From Rhodanobacteraceae bacterium (GTDB taxonomy: Bacteria; Pseudomonadota; Gammaproteobacteria; Xanthomonadales; SZUA-5), in assembly GCA_016713135.1 (NCBI GenBank), contig JADJPR010000001.1, positions 62,001-126,000 of the forward strand: a stretch of 64,000 bases of DNA. The letters run 5' to 3'. The translations under genes were made by a program, and so were the position numbers. The notes beneath the pieces were generated by a model. The model was given only the letters and a program-made list of their open reading frames with translations. It searched no databases and had not been told where the DNA came from. This document shows, piece after piece, positions 19,619 through 28,444 of the stretch (within the stretch, counting starts at the first letter, position 1; each line of letters starts with the position of its first letter).

Positions 19619-20575
19619 CTACCGGCGCAGCCCGAGGCTGCGCAGCACGCGTCCGCCGAGGCGACGCACACGCCAGTAGAGACGTCGCGCCAGGCTGCCA
19701 GGTGCCCCCAGGCCGAGCAAGCCGCGGGCGTTCTCCAGTTGCCGGCTGAGCTGGGTGATGTCGCGATACAGCCGCTGGATGTGCTGCTCGCGGCGGGTCA
19801 GGGCGATGCGCAGCTCGCGTGCGTCGCGCTCGCTCAAGGTGCGTCCCGGCTCGGTCCATTCGGCCGGCACCGGGTGGTCGACATAAATCGTCGAATGCGG
19901 ATCGGCCAGTTCCTCGGCCGGGCGTTTCCGCGTGTAGAAGTACAGCGCGATCGAGCGTCGCGTCAGCTCCGGGCGGTCTGCTGGCGGCTCGATCCGCGCG
20001 AAGCCGTGCCAGCTCCATTCGGTGGTTTCGAAGATCACCGCTCGGTTCAGCAGCGGGGTCAGCGTGACCCTGCGGTTGTCCTCGCGCCGCGGGTCCGAAT
20101 GCAACTCCAGCGCGCCGCCCCAGGCATCGTCCCACTCCGGGTTCAGGTAGACGATCAGGTTCAGCCGGCGATGCCAGTGGGTCTCCGGGTGGCGGTTGAA
20201 ATCCACATGCGGGTCCAGGTCCTGCCCGCGACGGTTCTCATGGGTGCCGCCGCCGAAATAGTGCGGATCGTAGAGCAGGTCGGGAATTCCGGTGATCTGC
20301 GAGATGAGCCGCAGGAATTCCGGCGACTGGATGCGATCGTCCAGTTCCTTGTAGGCGGGACCGAGGGCCCGGATGCGCTCGACCACGCTCTTGCCGGCCA
20401 ATTCGCCGGCCTCGTTGCGCGCATCGCCACGGGTGAAATCCGGGAACTCCGCACGCAGCCGGGCCAGGAACTCCGGCGCGAAGAAATTCTCGATGACCAC
20501 ATGGCGAAAGGGATTGCGCCGGTTGAACTCGGCATGCAGTTCGGCGCTGCGCTGGGCGACGCAAGGATCGAGCAC
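19619..20575 (-). CDS. 2OG-Fe(II) dioxygenase (prolyl-4-hydroxylase-like)
   Basis: 318 residues. The double-stranded beta-helix shows the iron ligands HVD (about residue 122, in DPHVDFNRH) and a distal His in WSWHGF (about 190), plus an Arg for 2-oxoglutarate in RRSIALYFYTRK (about 218). A long basic, helical C-terminal tail (about 250-318, ending RRLGGRVLRSLGLRR) is additional to the catalytic domain. The substrate is unknown; relatives hydroxylate protein residues or tailoring substrates. The gene is convergent with the secreted protein to its left and divergent from puuE (about 105 bp). Confidence 0.85.
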   Translation of the reverse strand: MLDPCVAQRSAELHAEFNRRNPFRHVVIENFFAPEFLARLRAEFPDFTRGDARNEAGELAGKSVVERIRALGPAYKELDDRIQSPEFLRLISQITGIPDLLYDPHYFGGGTHENRRGQDLDPHVDFNRHPETHWHRRLNLIVYLNPEWDDAWGGALELHSDPRREDNRRVTLTPLLNRAVIFETTEWSWHGFARIEPPADRPELTRRSIALYFYTRKRPAEELADPHSTIYVDHPVPAEWTEPGRTLSERDARELRIALTRREQHIQRLYRDITQLSRQLENARGLLGLGAPGSLARRLYWRVRRLGGRVLRSLGLRR

Positions 20576-20681
20576 GGCGAGCTCGCGGGAAATGATGGCG
20601 CGGCAACGATAGGGCGCACACGCACAGGCCGTAAACCCGGGCGCTGCTGGCTATGCTTGCCCGGTTCAGTGAGGAATCGAC

Positions 20682-21602
20682 ATGGCCAACTACCCGCGCG
20701 ACCTGATCGGCTACGGCCGCAACCCGCCGCACGCCGATTGGCCGGGCGGCGCGCGGGTGGCGGTGCAGTTCGTGCTGAATTACGAGGAAGGCGGCGAGAA
20801 CTGCGTGCTGCATGGCGACGCCGGCAGCGAGCAGTTCCTGTCCGAGATCATCGGCGCCGCGGCCTACCCGGCGCGCCACCTCAGCATGGAGTCGATCTAC
20901 GAATACGGCAGCCGTGTCGGCGGCTGGCGCATCCTCGACGAATTCGCGCGGCGCGAGCTGCCGCTGACGGTGTTTGGCGTGGGCATGGCGATGCAGCGCC
21001 ATCCCGAGTTCATCCGCGCCTGTGTCGACGCCGGGCACGAGATCGCCTCGCACGGCTGGCGCTGGATCCATTACCAGAACCTCGACGAAGCCACCGAGCG
21101 CGCGCACCTGCATGAGGCCGTCGCGGCCCACCGCGAGGTCACTGGCGCCGCGCCGCTCGGCTGGTACACCGGGCGCGACAGCCCGAACACCCGCCGCCTG
21201 GTGGTCGAACACGGCGGCTTCGAATACGACAGCGACTATTACGGCGACGAGCTGCCGTTCTGGACCGAGGTGGCGTGCGGCGACGGCAGCCGGCGCCCGC
21301 ACCTGGTGGTGCCGTACACCCTGGACGCCAACGACATGCGCTTCGCCACGCCGCAGGGCTTCAACACCGCGAACCACTTCTACGAATACCTGCGCGACTG
21401 CTTCGACGTGCTCTACGCCGAGGGCGCCGAGCGTCCGCGGATGATGTCGATCGGCATGCACTGCCGATTGCTCGGCCGCCCCGGCCGCTTCCTTGCGCTC
21501 CGGCGCTTCCTCGACCACATCGAGCAGCACGACCACGTCTGGGTGTGCCGGCGTATCGACATCGCCAGGCACTGGCGGCAGCGGCATCCGTGGGGCGGGT
21601 GA
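20682..21602 (+). CDS. puuE: Allantoinase PuuE (polysaccharide-deacetylase fold)
   Basis: 306 residues. PuuE-type allantoinases hydrolyse (S)-allantoin to allantoate and belong to the NodB/polysaccharide deacetylase superfamily. Recognisable segments are YPRDLIGYGRNPPHADWPGGA, VQFVLNYEEGGENCVLHGDA, SEIIGAAAYPARHLSMESIYEYGSRVG (metal-site region, in part), EIASHGWRWIHYQ and GWYTGRDSPNTRRLV. A suitable RBS-like GAGGAA precedes the ATG. It is followed by uraD after a palindromic spacer; with uraH and puuD on the opposite strand it completes urate to allantoate conversion. Confidence 0.93.
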   Translation: MANYPRDLIGYGRNPPHADWPGGARVAVQFVLNYEEGGENCVLHGDAGSEQFLSEIIGAAAYPARHLSMESIYEYGSRVGGWRILDEFARRELPLTVFGVGMAMQRHPEFIRACVDAGHEIASHGWRWIHYQNLDEATERAHLHEAVAAHREVTGAAPLGWYTGRDSPNTRRLVVEHGGFEYDSDYYGDELPFWTEVACGDGSRRPHLVVPYTLDANDMRFATPQGFNTANHFYEYLRDCFDVLYAEGAERPRMMSIGMHCRLLGRPGRFLALRRFLDHIEQHDHVWVCRRIDIARHWRQRHPWGG

Positions 21603-21709
21603 CGGGGCACGGGGCACGGGGCACGGGAAGAGCGGCCTCAGCGGAAGCATGGCCTTGAGGAAGCGGACGTGCGAGCCTTTCCCGTGCCCCGTGCCCCGTG
21701 CCCCGCCCC
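21602..21709. repeat. GGGGCACG inverted repeat between puuE and uraD
   Basis: The left arm GACGGGGCACGGGGCACGGGG (21602-21622 region) is mirrored by CCCGTGCCCCGTGCCCCGTG (about 21681-21700), with a spacer of about 45 bp. The element overlaps the puuE stop and touches the uraD start codon, so uraD has no separate Shine-Dalgarno sequence outside the hairpin. Confidence 0.88.
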
Positions 21710-22213
21710 ATGACCCTCGCCGAACTCAACGCCCTCGAGCAACCCGCCTTCACCGCCGCGCTGGGCGGGATCTTCGAGCACTCGCCTTGGATCGCAGCGG
21801 CGACTTGGGCGGCGCGGCCCTTTGCCAGTGTGGACGCGCTGCACGCGGCAATGTGCGCCACGCTCGCGGCCGCCGATGACGACGCGAAACTGGCGCTGAT
21901 CCGCGCGCATCCGGAGCTGGCCGGCAAGCTCGCGGTCCGCGGCGAGCTGACCGAGGCCTCCACCCGCGAGCAGGCCGGCGCAGGCCTGGACCGCTGCAGC
22001 CCCGAGGAATACGCGCGCCTGTCCGAGCTCAACGCCACCTACGGCACGCGCTTCGGCTTCCCGTTCATCCTGGCGGTGCGCGGCCACACCCGCGAATCGA
22101 TCATCGCCAACATGGCCGCGCGCATCGACAACGACCGCGCCACCGAGATCCCCACCGCGCTCGCGCAGATCGAACGCATCGCACGCTTCCGCCTGGGGGA
22201 TTTGCTGGGTTGA
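21710..22213 (+). CDS. uraD: OHCU decarboxylase UraD
   Basis: 167 residues. The enzyme converts 2-oxo-4-hydroxy-4-carboxy-5-ureidoimidazoline to (S)-allantoin. Family features are the N-terminal LNALEQPAFTAALGGIFEHSPWIA, the catalytic AHPELAG motif with His, the conserved LNATYGTRFGFPFILAVRG core and a terminal ARFRLGDLL. The ATG at 21710 is chosen over one 12 bp upstream, because the upstream codon lies inside the GGGGCACG palindrome arm. It is downstream of puuE on the same strand. Confidence 0.93.
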   Translation: MTLAELNALEQPAFTAALGGIFEHSPWIAAATWAARPFASVDALHAAMCATLAAADDDAKLALIRAHPELAGKLAVRGELTEASTREQAGAGLDRCSPEEYARLSELNATYGTRFGFPFILAVRGHTRESIIANMAARIDNDRATEIPTALAQIERIARFRLGDLLG

Positions 22214-22431
22214 ATCTGGTGCGGATGAAGCAGGTGTTGGTGTTGGTTGTTGGTGCTGGACGAAGCCGGTGTTGGTGTGGGTTGTTGGTGTTGGAAGGAG
22301 CCGGCAGCCGGGCGAGCCTGGTACCAGGCCGTGTCCACGGGGCGTGGCGAAAGAAGTCCGCTCCGCGGACCGGTTCATCGCCCCAAGCCGCTTCAGCCAA
22401 CACCAACAACTAACACCAACACCGGCTTCTC
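22214..22431. repeat. AACACCAAC inverted repeat between convergent uraD and puuD
   Basis: The left arm is GGTGTTGGTGTTGGTTGTTGG (22231-22251), with a second copy near 22268-22295. The mirrored right arm is CCAACACCAACAACTAACACC (about 22397-22417). Placed at a convergent junction, it could serve as a bidirectional terminator. One-arm or full copies recur at 39831-39993 and inside a coding region at 47880-47912. Confidence 0.85.
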
Positions 22432-23619
22432 CTAACGTGCGCGATGCCAGCGCTCGATCAGCGCGCGCTCTTCGTCGGTCATCTGGGTCAGGTTGCCGGG
22501 CGGCATGATCCGGAGCACCACGGTCTGCTGGTAGAGCTTGTCGGCGCGCGCCTCGATGTCGGCCTCGGTCTCGAGGAAGGCGCCGAGCGGGGCGCTGGGC
22601 ATCAGCGTGGGCTGGCGCGCGTGGCACTGCACGCAGCGCTGCGCCAGCACCGCCTGCACCTGGGCGGCGGTGGGCGGCAGGAAATCGAGTGATTCGTGGT
22701 CGCCGCGTACCAGCGGCGTGCTCGCCGGCTGCGGCTTCGGCGCCAGCCATGCGAAGGTGCCGAGCAACACCGCGCAGCCGGCCAGCAGCAGCCACCAGGC
22801 GCGCCCACCCGAATGCCAGAGCACGAAGAACTGTCGGATCAGCGCGCCGGCGCTCATGAACAGCGCGAGCACGATCCACGCATGCTGGTGCGCGTGCGCC
22901 GGCGCGTAGTGGATCGACAACATCGCGAACACCACCGGCAGCGTGAAATAGGTGTTGTGCACCGAGCGTTGCTTGCCGCGCTTGCCGGGCAGGGGATCGG
23001 GTGTCTCGCCGCGCGCGAGCGCCGCCACCATCCGTTTCTGCCCCGGGATGATGATGAAGAACACGTTCGCCGACATGATCGTCGCCAGGGTGGCGCCGAC
23101 CAGCAGGAAAGCCGCGCGCCCGGCGAACAGCTGGGTCGCCAGCCAGCAGAGGCCGAGCACGAACACCGCCACCACGATGCCGAGCACCCCATCGCGGAGG
23201 CCGACCACGCGGCAGGCGGTGTCGTAGACCAGCCAGCCGCCGGCGAGGAAGGCCAGCGCCGCGCCGATCGCCTGCGCGGGTGTCAGCGCCGCCACCGCGG
23301 GGTCGATCAGGTAGATGCCGGGCTGCGCGAGGTAGAGGATGGACAGCAGCGCGAAGCCGCTCATCCAGGTGGTGTAGGACTTCCACTTCGACCAGTGCAG
23401 GTCATCGGGCATGTGCGCCGGCGCCAGCAGGTATTTCTGCTTGTGGTAGAAGCCGCCGCCATGCACCGACCACAGCTCACCGAACACGCCCGGCGCGCCG
23501 TTGGGCTTGAGCGCGCGGTCCAGCATGACGAAGTAGAAGGACTCGCCGATCCACGCGATCGCGGCGACCACGTGCAGCCAGCGCAGCAGGAAGGTTGCCG
23601 CCTCGATCCAGAAGTCCAC
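22432..23619 (-). CDS. puuD: PuuD-type membrane urate oxidase with cytochrome c domain
   Basis: 395 residues. Eight or nine predicted transmembrane helices (starting LLRWLHVVAAIAWIGESFYFV) carry the urate-oxidising domain. A C-terminal c-type cytochrome domain has the haem motif CVQCH (about residue 328) and an axial-Met candidate in LRIMPPGNLTQMT. It oxidises urate to 5-hydroxyisourate and passes electrons to the respiratory chain rather than making H2O2. The gene starts 2 bp after the uraH stop, so uraH-puuD form one transcript. It is convergent with uraD. Confidence 0.93.
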   Translation of the reverse strand: MDFWIEAATFLLRWLHVVAAIAWIGESFYFVMLDRALKPNGAPGVFGELWSVHGGGFYHKQKYLLAPAHMPDDLHWSKWKSYTTWMSGFALLSILYLAQPGIYLIDPAVAALTPAQAIGAALAFLAGGWLVYDTACRVVGLRDGVLGIVVAVFVLGLCWLATQLFAGRAAFLLVGATLATIMSANVFFIIIPGQKRMVAALARGETPDPLPGKRGKQRSVHNTYFTLPVVFAMLSIHYAPAHAHQHAWIVLALFMSAGALIRQFFVLWHSGGRAWWLLLAGCAVLLGTFAWLAPKPQPASTPLVRGDHESLDFLPPTAAQVQAVLAQRCVQCHARQPTLMPSAPLGAFLETEADIEARADKLYQQTVVLRIMPPGNLTQMTDEERALIERWHRAR

Positions 23620-23621
23620 GC

Positions 23622-23975
23622 TCAGCTGCCCCGGTAGGTGCTGTAGCTGTAGGGCGAGACCAGCAGCGGCACGTGGTAGTGCGCGGCCGGATCGGCGATG
23701 CCGAAGCGCAGCGTGACCACATCGACAAAGCGCGGCGAGGCCAGCGCCACGCCGCAGGCAGCGAAGTAGTCGCCCGCGGCGAAATCGAGTTCGTACACGC
23801 CGGCGGTCAGCGCGTCGCCCTCGAGCAAGGGCTGGTCGCAGCGGCCGTCGGCATTGCTGGTGCGGTTGTCGATCAGCGTGCGCGCGGCGCCATCGACGCG
23901 GTACAGGCGGATCGCGATGCCGGCGCCGGGGCGGCCGTGCGCGGTGTCGAGGATGTGGGTGGTGAGTCGGCCCAT
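23622..23975 (-). CDS. uraH: 5-hydroxyisourate hydrolase (transthyretin-like)
   Basis: 117 residues. It converts 5-hydroxyisourate to OHCU. Diagnostics are the start GRLTTHILDTAHGRPGAGI, a central RTSNADGRCDQPLL, the catalytic His in AAHYHVPLLVSPYSYSTYRGS and the C-terminal YRGS signature. The start at 23975 (MGRLTTHILD) matches the family N-terminus; a longer frame adds only 15 non-conserved residues. It is first in the uraH-puuD transcript. Confidence 0.95.
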   Translation of the reverse strand: MGRLTTHILDTAHGRPGAGIAIRLYRVDGAARTLIDNRTSNADGRCDQPLLEGDALTAGVYELDFAAGDYFAACGVALASPRFVDVVTLRFGIADPAAHYHVPLLVSPYSYSTYRGS

Positions 23976-24034
23976 GCGGCGCGTCGGAGTGTGGCTGGAG
24001 CGCCCCAGTCTAGCGATCACCTGCCGTTTCCGCC

Positions 24035-24183
24035 GAGCGCCCGCGGAGCCGGGCTTGCCCGGCTGGATCTGCGGCGGATCAGCGGAGCAAGCCCTGATCT
24101 ACGACAGGGCGTGGGCCCAGTCGGCACCCGTAGAGCCGAGCTTGCTCGGCTGGATCGGCAGCGGAATCGCGAAGCAAGCTCCG
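24035..24183. repeat. REP-like palindrome cluster
   Basis: Palindromic words GAGCCGGGCTTGCCCGGCT (about 24045), GCGGAGCAAGC (24080), GTAGAGCCGAGCTTGCTCGGCT (24130-24151) and GCGAAGCAAGCTCCGC (24168-24183) are arranged head to tail. The same type lies inside the pfaC-like gene (449-517). Confidence 0.7.
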
Positions 24184-24366
24184 CTACCACTCGGTCTGGT
24201 GCGGATCGTCCCGATACAGCTCCCGGCTGGCATCCAGCAGCAGCATGCGCAGTCGGTCGATGGCGTGGTCCAGGCCCGGATCGGGGCGGATACGGCGCGC
24301 CTGCTCGATGGCATGCGCGGCGTTGTCGAGCGCACTCAGGTAGCAATGCAGGGTTTCGTTCGCCAT
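24184..24366 (-). CDS. Small 60-residue protein, function unknown
   Basis: An ATG at 24366 is preceded by a strong Shine-Dalgarno sequence (GCGGAGGACACC, GGAGG about 5-6 nt upstream). The product (MANETLHCYLSALDNAAHAI..., ending DDPHQTEW) is predicted to be two amphipathic helices, acidic overall, with no membrane segment. I do not recognise it. It lies upstream of uraH but is separated from it by about 200 bp of REP-like repeats, so membership in the urate operon is doubtful. The RBS and codon pattern favour a real gene. Confidence 0.55.
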   Translation of the reverse strand: MANETLHCYLSALDNAAHAIEQARRIRPDPGLDHAIDRLRMLLLDASRELYRDDPHQTEW

Positions 24367-24710
24367 GGTGTCCTCCGCTGGGCAAGCGCCTGCATCGTCG
24401 TTGCGCGGCGCCAGGTGCGTCCTTGACCGGGGTCAGGTGTGTGCGAACTGACCCCGTTCAACGCGGAGACGCAGAGGACGCGGAGAACTGCCGAAGAATG
24501 CGTGGCCGATCGATCTCCTTTCCTGCTTCTCTTCGAGTCCTCCGCGTCTCCGCGTTGAACCGGTCCCGTCCAGAGCGCAATCCAACGAAAACCACACGTT
24601 CGGCTAAGCGACGCCTAAGCGACGCGCGGCAGGCTATCGTTCCCGCGTTTGCGATGGACCCTGCGGCCTTGCACGAATTCGCCGCCCGACTCGAAGCCGA
24701 ACACCCATCG
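24367..24710. repeat. Intergenic region with a CGCAGAGGA inverted repeat
   Basis: CAACGCGGAGACGCAGAGGACG (about 24459-24480) is mirrored by TCCTCCGCGTCTCCGCGTTG (about 24538-24557). The remaining bases up to the glycosyltransferase start show no gene; GGCTAAGCGACGCCTAAGCGACGC near 24602-24625 is a short tandem repeat. Confidence 0.75.
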
Positions 24711-26174
24711 ATGAGCGCATCCTCACGGCCCCTGATGTGGACGCTGTTGCTGTCCTTGCTGCTGGCATTGTCCTTCCAGGGCGCGCGCGGGCTGTGGGGG
24801 CCGGACGAGGGGCGTTACAGCAACATCGCGCTGGAGATGGTGCACTCCGGCGACTGGCTGACGCCGCGGCGACATCCCGAGCACACCCATTTCGCCAAGC
24901 CGCCTTTGACCTACTGGGCGATCGCCGCCAGCGTCAGCGTGTTCGGCGAGCATGAGGCGGCGCTGCGGCTGCCGAACGCGCTGTCGCTGATCGCCACCGT
25001 GATCCTGCTGATCCTGCTCGGGCGGCGGCTGGTGCCGGCAACGCCGTGGCTGCCGGGGCTGATTTTCGCGACCAGCCTGGTGCCCTTCGCCGCCGCCAAC
25101 CTGATCAACACCGACTACCTGCTGACCGCCTTCGAGACCCTCGCGGTGTACGGCTTCGTGCGCCTGTGGCAGGCGGGCGATGCACGCGAGGCGCGCGCCG
25201 GGCGCTTGTGGATCTGGGCCGGCTTCGGCCTGGCGTTCATGACCAAGGGACCGCCGGGCCTGCTGCCGCTGCTGCCGATGTGGGTGTTCCTGCGCACCTT
25301 GCCCGCGCCGCGGCCGCGGCTGATCGACCTTCCATCGCTGGCGCTGTTCGCGCTGGTCGCGCTGCCCTGGTACGCGGCGGTGATCGTCGCCAATCCCGGC
25401 CTGCTCGACTACTTCCTCGGCTACGAGGTCTACGGCCGCGTGTTCACCGATGTGCACGACCGCAACTCGCACTGGTACGGCGCGATCCAGGTCTACGCGC
25501 CGGTGCTGCTGCTCGGCATGCTGCCGTGGTCCTGGGTGCTGTGGCCGCGGATGCGCCAACTGTGGCGCCAGCGCGGCGCGCTACGCGGCTGGTGGCAGGC
25601 GCGCGCCGTCGAAGACCGCTGGCTGTTGCTGTGGTTCGCGCTGCCGCTGCTGGTGTTCGGCCTGGCGCGCTCGCGCCTGCCGCTGTACCTGCTACCGCTG
25701 ATGGTCCCGCTCGCGCTGCTGATCGCCCGCCGCTGGCAGCCGGCGCTGCCCGGGCAGATGCGCCGCATCGGCTGGACCGCCGCGATCAGCGCCGCTGCGC
25801 TGCTCGCACTGAAGGGCGGCGTGCCGCTGCTGCCGCATGCCAAGGACACCCGCGAACTGGCTGCCACGATGCGCCAGCAGTGGCCGGATCCCGGCGAGAT
25901 CGTGTTCATCGAGGAATCCGCGCTGTACGGGCTGCGCTTCTACCTCGGCGTGCCGGTGGAGCGTGTGACCCTCTCGGAAAAGGACGATCCGGCCTACGAC
26001 AGCCCGCTGCTGGAAGAGCTGGCCGAACTGGAAGCGCGCGTGTTCGTGACCACCGCGAACCGCATCGCGCGAGTGGACGCCGCCTTGGCGCCGCACGGCT
26101 ACCGCTTCGTGCCGCAGCAGCGCCTCGAACGTTATGTGGTGGGGCGGGTGGAGGTGGTGGCGGGCGGCGGGTGA
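24711..26174 (+). CDS. ArnT-like GT-C glycosyltransferase (PMT family)
   Basis: 487 residues and about ten to twelve transmembrane helices. The GT-C signature is present: the first loop carries GLWGPDEGRYSNIALEM with the catalytic Asp-Glu pair, followed by a periplasmic HFAKPPLTYW. Relatives (ArnT, Pmt) transfer sugars from undecaprenyl or dolichyl phosphate carriers to lipid A or proteins on the outer face of the inner membrane. The C-terminal soluble part (EIVFIEESALYGLRFYLGVP) fits ArnT-like proteins. Donor and acceptor cannot be told from sequence. Neither the ATG at 24711 nor the in-frame ATG at 24654 has a clear RBS; 24711 gives the usual short N-terminus. Confidence 0.87.
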   Translation: MSASSRPLMWTLLLSLLLALSFQGARGLWGPDEGRYSNIALEMVHSGDWLTPRRHPEHTHFAKPPLTYWAIAASVSVFGEHEAALRLPNALSLIATVILLILLGRRLVPATPWLPGLIFATSLVPFAAANLINTDYLLTAFETLAVYGFVRLWQAGDAREARAGRLWIWAGFGLAFMTKGPPGLLPLLPMWVFLRTLPAPRPRLIDLPSLALFALVALPWYAAVIVANPGLLDYFLGYEVYGRVFTDVHDRNSHWYGAIQVYAPVLLLGMLPWSWVLWPRMRQLWRQRGALRGWWQARAVEDRWLLLWFALPLLVFGLARSRLPLYLLPLMVPLALLIARRWQPALPGQMRRIGWTAAISAAALLALKGGVPLLPHAKDTRELAATMRQQWPDPGEIVFIEESALYGLRFYLGVPVERVTLSEKDDPAYDSPLLEELAELEARVFVTTANRIARVDAALAPHGYRFVPQQRLERYVVGRVEVVAGGG

Positions 26175-26429
26175 GGGGCTGTCGGGAGCGGGCGCAGGGC
26201 GGTGTATCGCGCAGTGATTCACCGCCGGGGGCAGGCGGCAAGCACCCGGGGAACGCGCTGCGCGCGTACCACCGGGCACGCCGATGGGCCGGGCCGCGGT
26301 CGGGTGGACCAACGAAGCCGCGAGTCGCGAACGGCGTCGCGTTCTAGAGATCGCCCCGGTCCCGTCCCCTTGCCCCCTGACCCCTGCCCCGCTTCCAGTG
26401 GACGTGACCCAAAGCCGATCCCGTCCGCC
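26175..26429. repeat. GTATCGCGCAG...ACCCGGGGAACGCGCTGCGCGC element plus CCCCTGCCCC arm
   Basis: 26198-26282 holds the element seen also at 34224-34318, 52340-52498 and 58078-58170 (words TATCGCGCAG, CGGCAAG, ACCCGGGGAACGCGCTGCGCGCGTACC). 26358-26400 is a CCCCTTGCCCCCTGACCCCTGCCCC array. No gene is evident in this convergent gap. Confidence 0.65.
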
Positions 26430-28088
26430 TCAGCCCCCCGCCGCCTCCACGATCTGCCGCAGCTTCTCGCGCACCCGCAGCGCGAGTCGGTCGTAGTGCG
26501 CGCCGAGCAGTTGGCGCAGCTCGTTCTCCTCGATGTAGCCGATCGAACGCCGCCAGGCGCTCTTGGCGGCACCGATGCGCACCTGCATCGCGAGGATCCG
26601 TTCGGGGGTGTCGACACGCTCGGCGGTGGCGTTGGGATGATCGCGGCGATAGCGCTCGATACGCTCCCGATGGCGGGAGTACACCACCGCCGGCGGGGTG
26701 TCCGCCGCCAGGGCAAGCAGGTCGACCTTGCCGCGGTAACCGAAGGCACTGGTGGTGCCCGCGTTGTTGCTGACCAGGAAGCCGCCATCGTCGAACTCGG
26801 TCTCCAGCTCGAACACCCTGGGCCGCTTCCACTGACGCATGATCTTGAGCAGCAGGAAAGCGATCCAGCCCGGCCACTTGGGCTCCACTGCGTAGCTGGC
26901 GCCGCAGGTGATGCCGTCGCCCGCCGCGTAGATGCGCACCAGGGTCGGGCGCCCCAGTTGCGGCGCCAGGTGCAGCGGCTCGTAATCGCCGACCACGCGG
27001 AAACCCTGCGCGCCCAGGGTCGCCGCGGTGCGCTCGGCAAACTCGCGCATGAACTTCGGGTAGTCCTGCAGCTGGCTCGGGCGGTAGTCCGGCTCCGGCT
27101 CGTGTCCGAGGGCGTAGATCTTCCAGGCGATGTCGATGGCCAGCATGTCGTCCGGGTGGTCGCTGACGAAGCGCGCCAGCGCCTGCTCCAGGGTCATGCC
27201 ACTGCGCACACCGGCGGCGGCGCTCTTGATCATCGATGCCGCAAGCTCATGGCCGAGCGTGGCTCGCTCGCGCTCGTCGGTGTCCGCCAGCGCCTCCTCC
27301 AGCAGGCGGGCCGCCTGCTCGTGCTCGCCGCGCCCGCCATTCTCGGAGGCCGCGCGCATGTCGGCGATCGCCGCGCGCCGCGGATCGTCGAGCGGGGTCA
27401 CGGCGAGCACCGCGTCGTAGGCCGCCAGCGCGGCGTCGAACTCGCCGAGGTCGTGCAGCAGCCGCGCCAGGCGCAGGCGCACGCGCGGATCGTTCTTCAG
27501 CGCCAGCGAGGTTTCGAAATCCGCGCGCGCCGCGAGCAGCGTCGTGCGCGACAGCCGTTGGCCGGAGAAGGTGCGGATGACATCCGGATCCTCGCCACCC
27601 TCGTCGCCGAAGCCGACCACCGCCGCGCGCTGCTGCCAATCGCCGCGCAGGCTCCAGGCCTCGGGCTGCTGCGGGTCGAGCTCGATCGCGCGCGCCAGCG
27701 CTGCCTGTGCCTCGTCGCGACGCTCGCCCGGGCCCAGGTAGCGCGCCAGCAGCAGGTGCGCGCGCGCCAGCTTCGGGTCCAGTTCCAGCGCGCGGCGCAC
27801 ATCGGACTCCGGGAAATTGCCTTGCGCGTCCTCGGTGGCCAGCTCGGCGCGCATCAGCCAGGCCGGTGCGTAATCCGGTTTCAGGTCGAGCACGCGCTTG
27901 ATCGCCGCCAGCGCATCGTCCTCACGCCCCAGCGCGTGCAAGGTGCGCGCGCGATGCCAGTGCAGCGGTGCCTGGTCGGGATGCTCGTCCGCGAGAGCCT
28001 CGATCATCTCCAGCGCGCGCTCCACATCGCCGCTGCGAAATTCCAGCGCAAAACGCTCCAGGCGCTCGCGCGCGGTCGGCTGGCTCAT
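26430..28088 (-). CDS. TPR-repeat cytoplasmic protein, function unknown
   Basis: 552 residues with no signal peptide. The N-terminal two-fifths is a run of TPR units (for example [66 protein letters not shown]), giving a protein-binding solenoid. The C-terminal half is a separate globular region ([58 protein letters not shown]) without a fold I can name. The start at 28088 ([17 protein letters not shown]) precedes the first helix; upstream frame is repeat-derived. It is convergent with the glycosyltransferase. Confidence 0.8.
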   Translation of the reverse strand: MSQPTARERLERFALEFRSGDVERALEMIEALADEHPDQAPLHWHRARTLHALGREDDALAAIKRVLDLKPDYAPAWLMRAELATEDAQGNFPESDVRRALELDPKLARAHLLLARYLGPGERRDEAQAALARAIELDPQQPEAWSLRGDWQQRAAVVGFGDEGGEDPDVIRTFSGQRLSRTTLLAARADFETSLALKNDPRVRLRLARLLHDLGEFDAALAAYDAVLAVTPLDDPRRAAIADMRAASENGGRGEHEQAARLLEEALADTDERERATLGHELAASMIKSAAAGVRSGMTLEQALARFVSDHPDDMLAIDIAWKIYALGHEPEPDYRPSQLQDYPKFMREFAERTAATLGAQGFRVVGDYEPLHLAPQLGRPTLVRIYAAGDGITCGASYAVEPKWPGWIAFLLLKIMRQWKRPRVFELETEFDDGGFLVSNNAGTTSAFGYRGKVDLLALAADTPPAVVYSRHRERIERYRRDHPNATAERVDTPERILAMQVRIGAAKSAWRRSIGYIEENELRQLLGAHYDRLALRVREKLRQIVEAAGG

Positions 28089-28146
28089 GGCGGATCCCCT
28101 GTCTCGTTGCGGGCAGGATAGCGGGTGTTCTGGTTTGGGTCGCTGA

Positions 28147-28371
28147 AACGGGTTGTGGGTTGTGGGTTGTGGGTCCGTTGAAACGGGTTGTGGGTTGTAG
28201 GTTCTGGGTTGTGGGCGGCCACAGCCGGTGTGCCGAATCCTGGTGGGAGCGGCTTCAGCCGCGATCCTTTCCCGGCGGCCGCGAGCAGAAGATCGCCGAC
28301 AGAGTCGGCTCCCACAGGCCCGCGGCGTGCGAGCTTCGCTGCCCACAACCCAGAACCCACAACCCACAACC
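28147..28371. repeat. GGGTTGTG inverted repeat with inner REP pair (second copy)
   Basis: The left arm has five to six tandem GGGTTGTG words (28149-28217), and the right arm CCCACAACCCAGAACCCACAA continues to 28371. The inner pair GTGGGAGCGGCTTCAGCCGC / GCCGACAGAGTCGGCTCCCAC is nearly identical to the copy at 11229-11417. It lies between divergent genes, so it is not just a terminator. Confidence 0.88.
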
Positions 28372-28444
28372 AGAACCAATGGCCGACTGCACTCCCGACC
28401 GAATCGGGCTTACCCTAGGGCCCCTTTCCCGCCGAGATGCCCCC

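Noticed and set aside
23595..24710. Long N-terminal extension of the ArnT-like protein
   Set aside because: The upstream frame crosses uraH antisense, REP elements and repeats; homologues begin near 24711.
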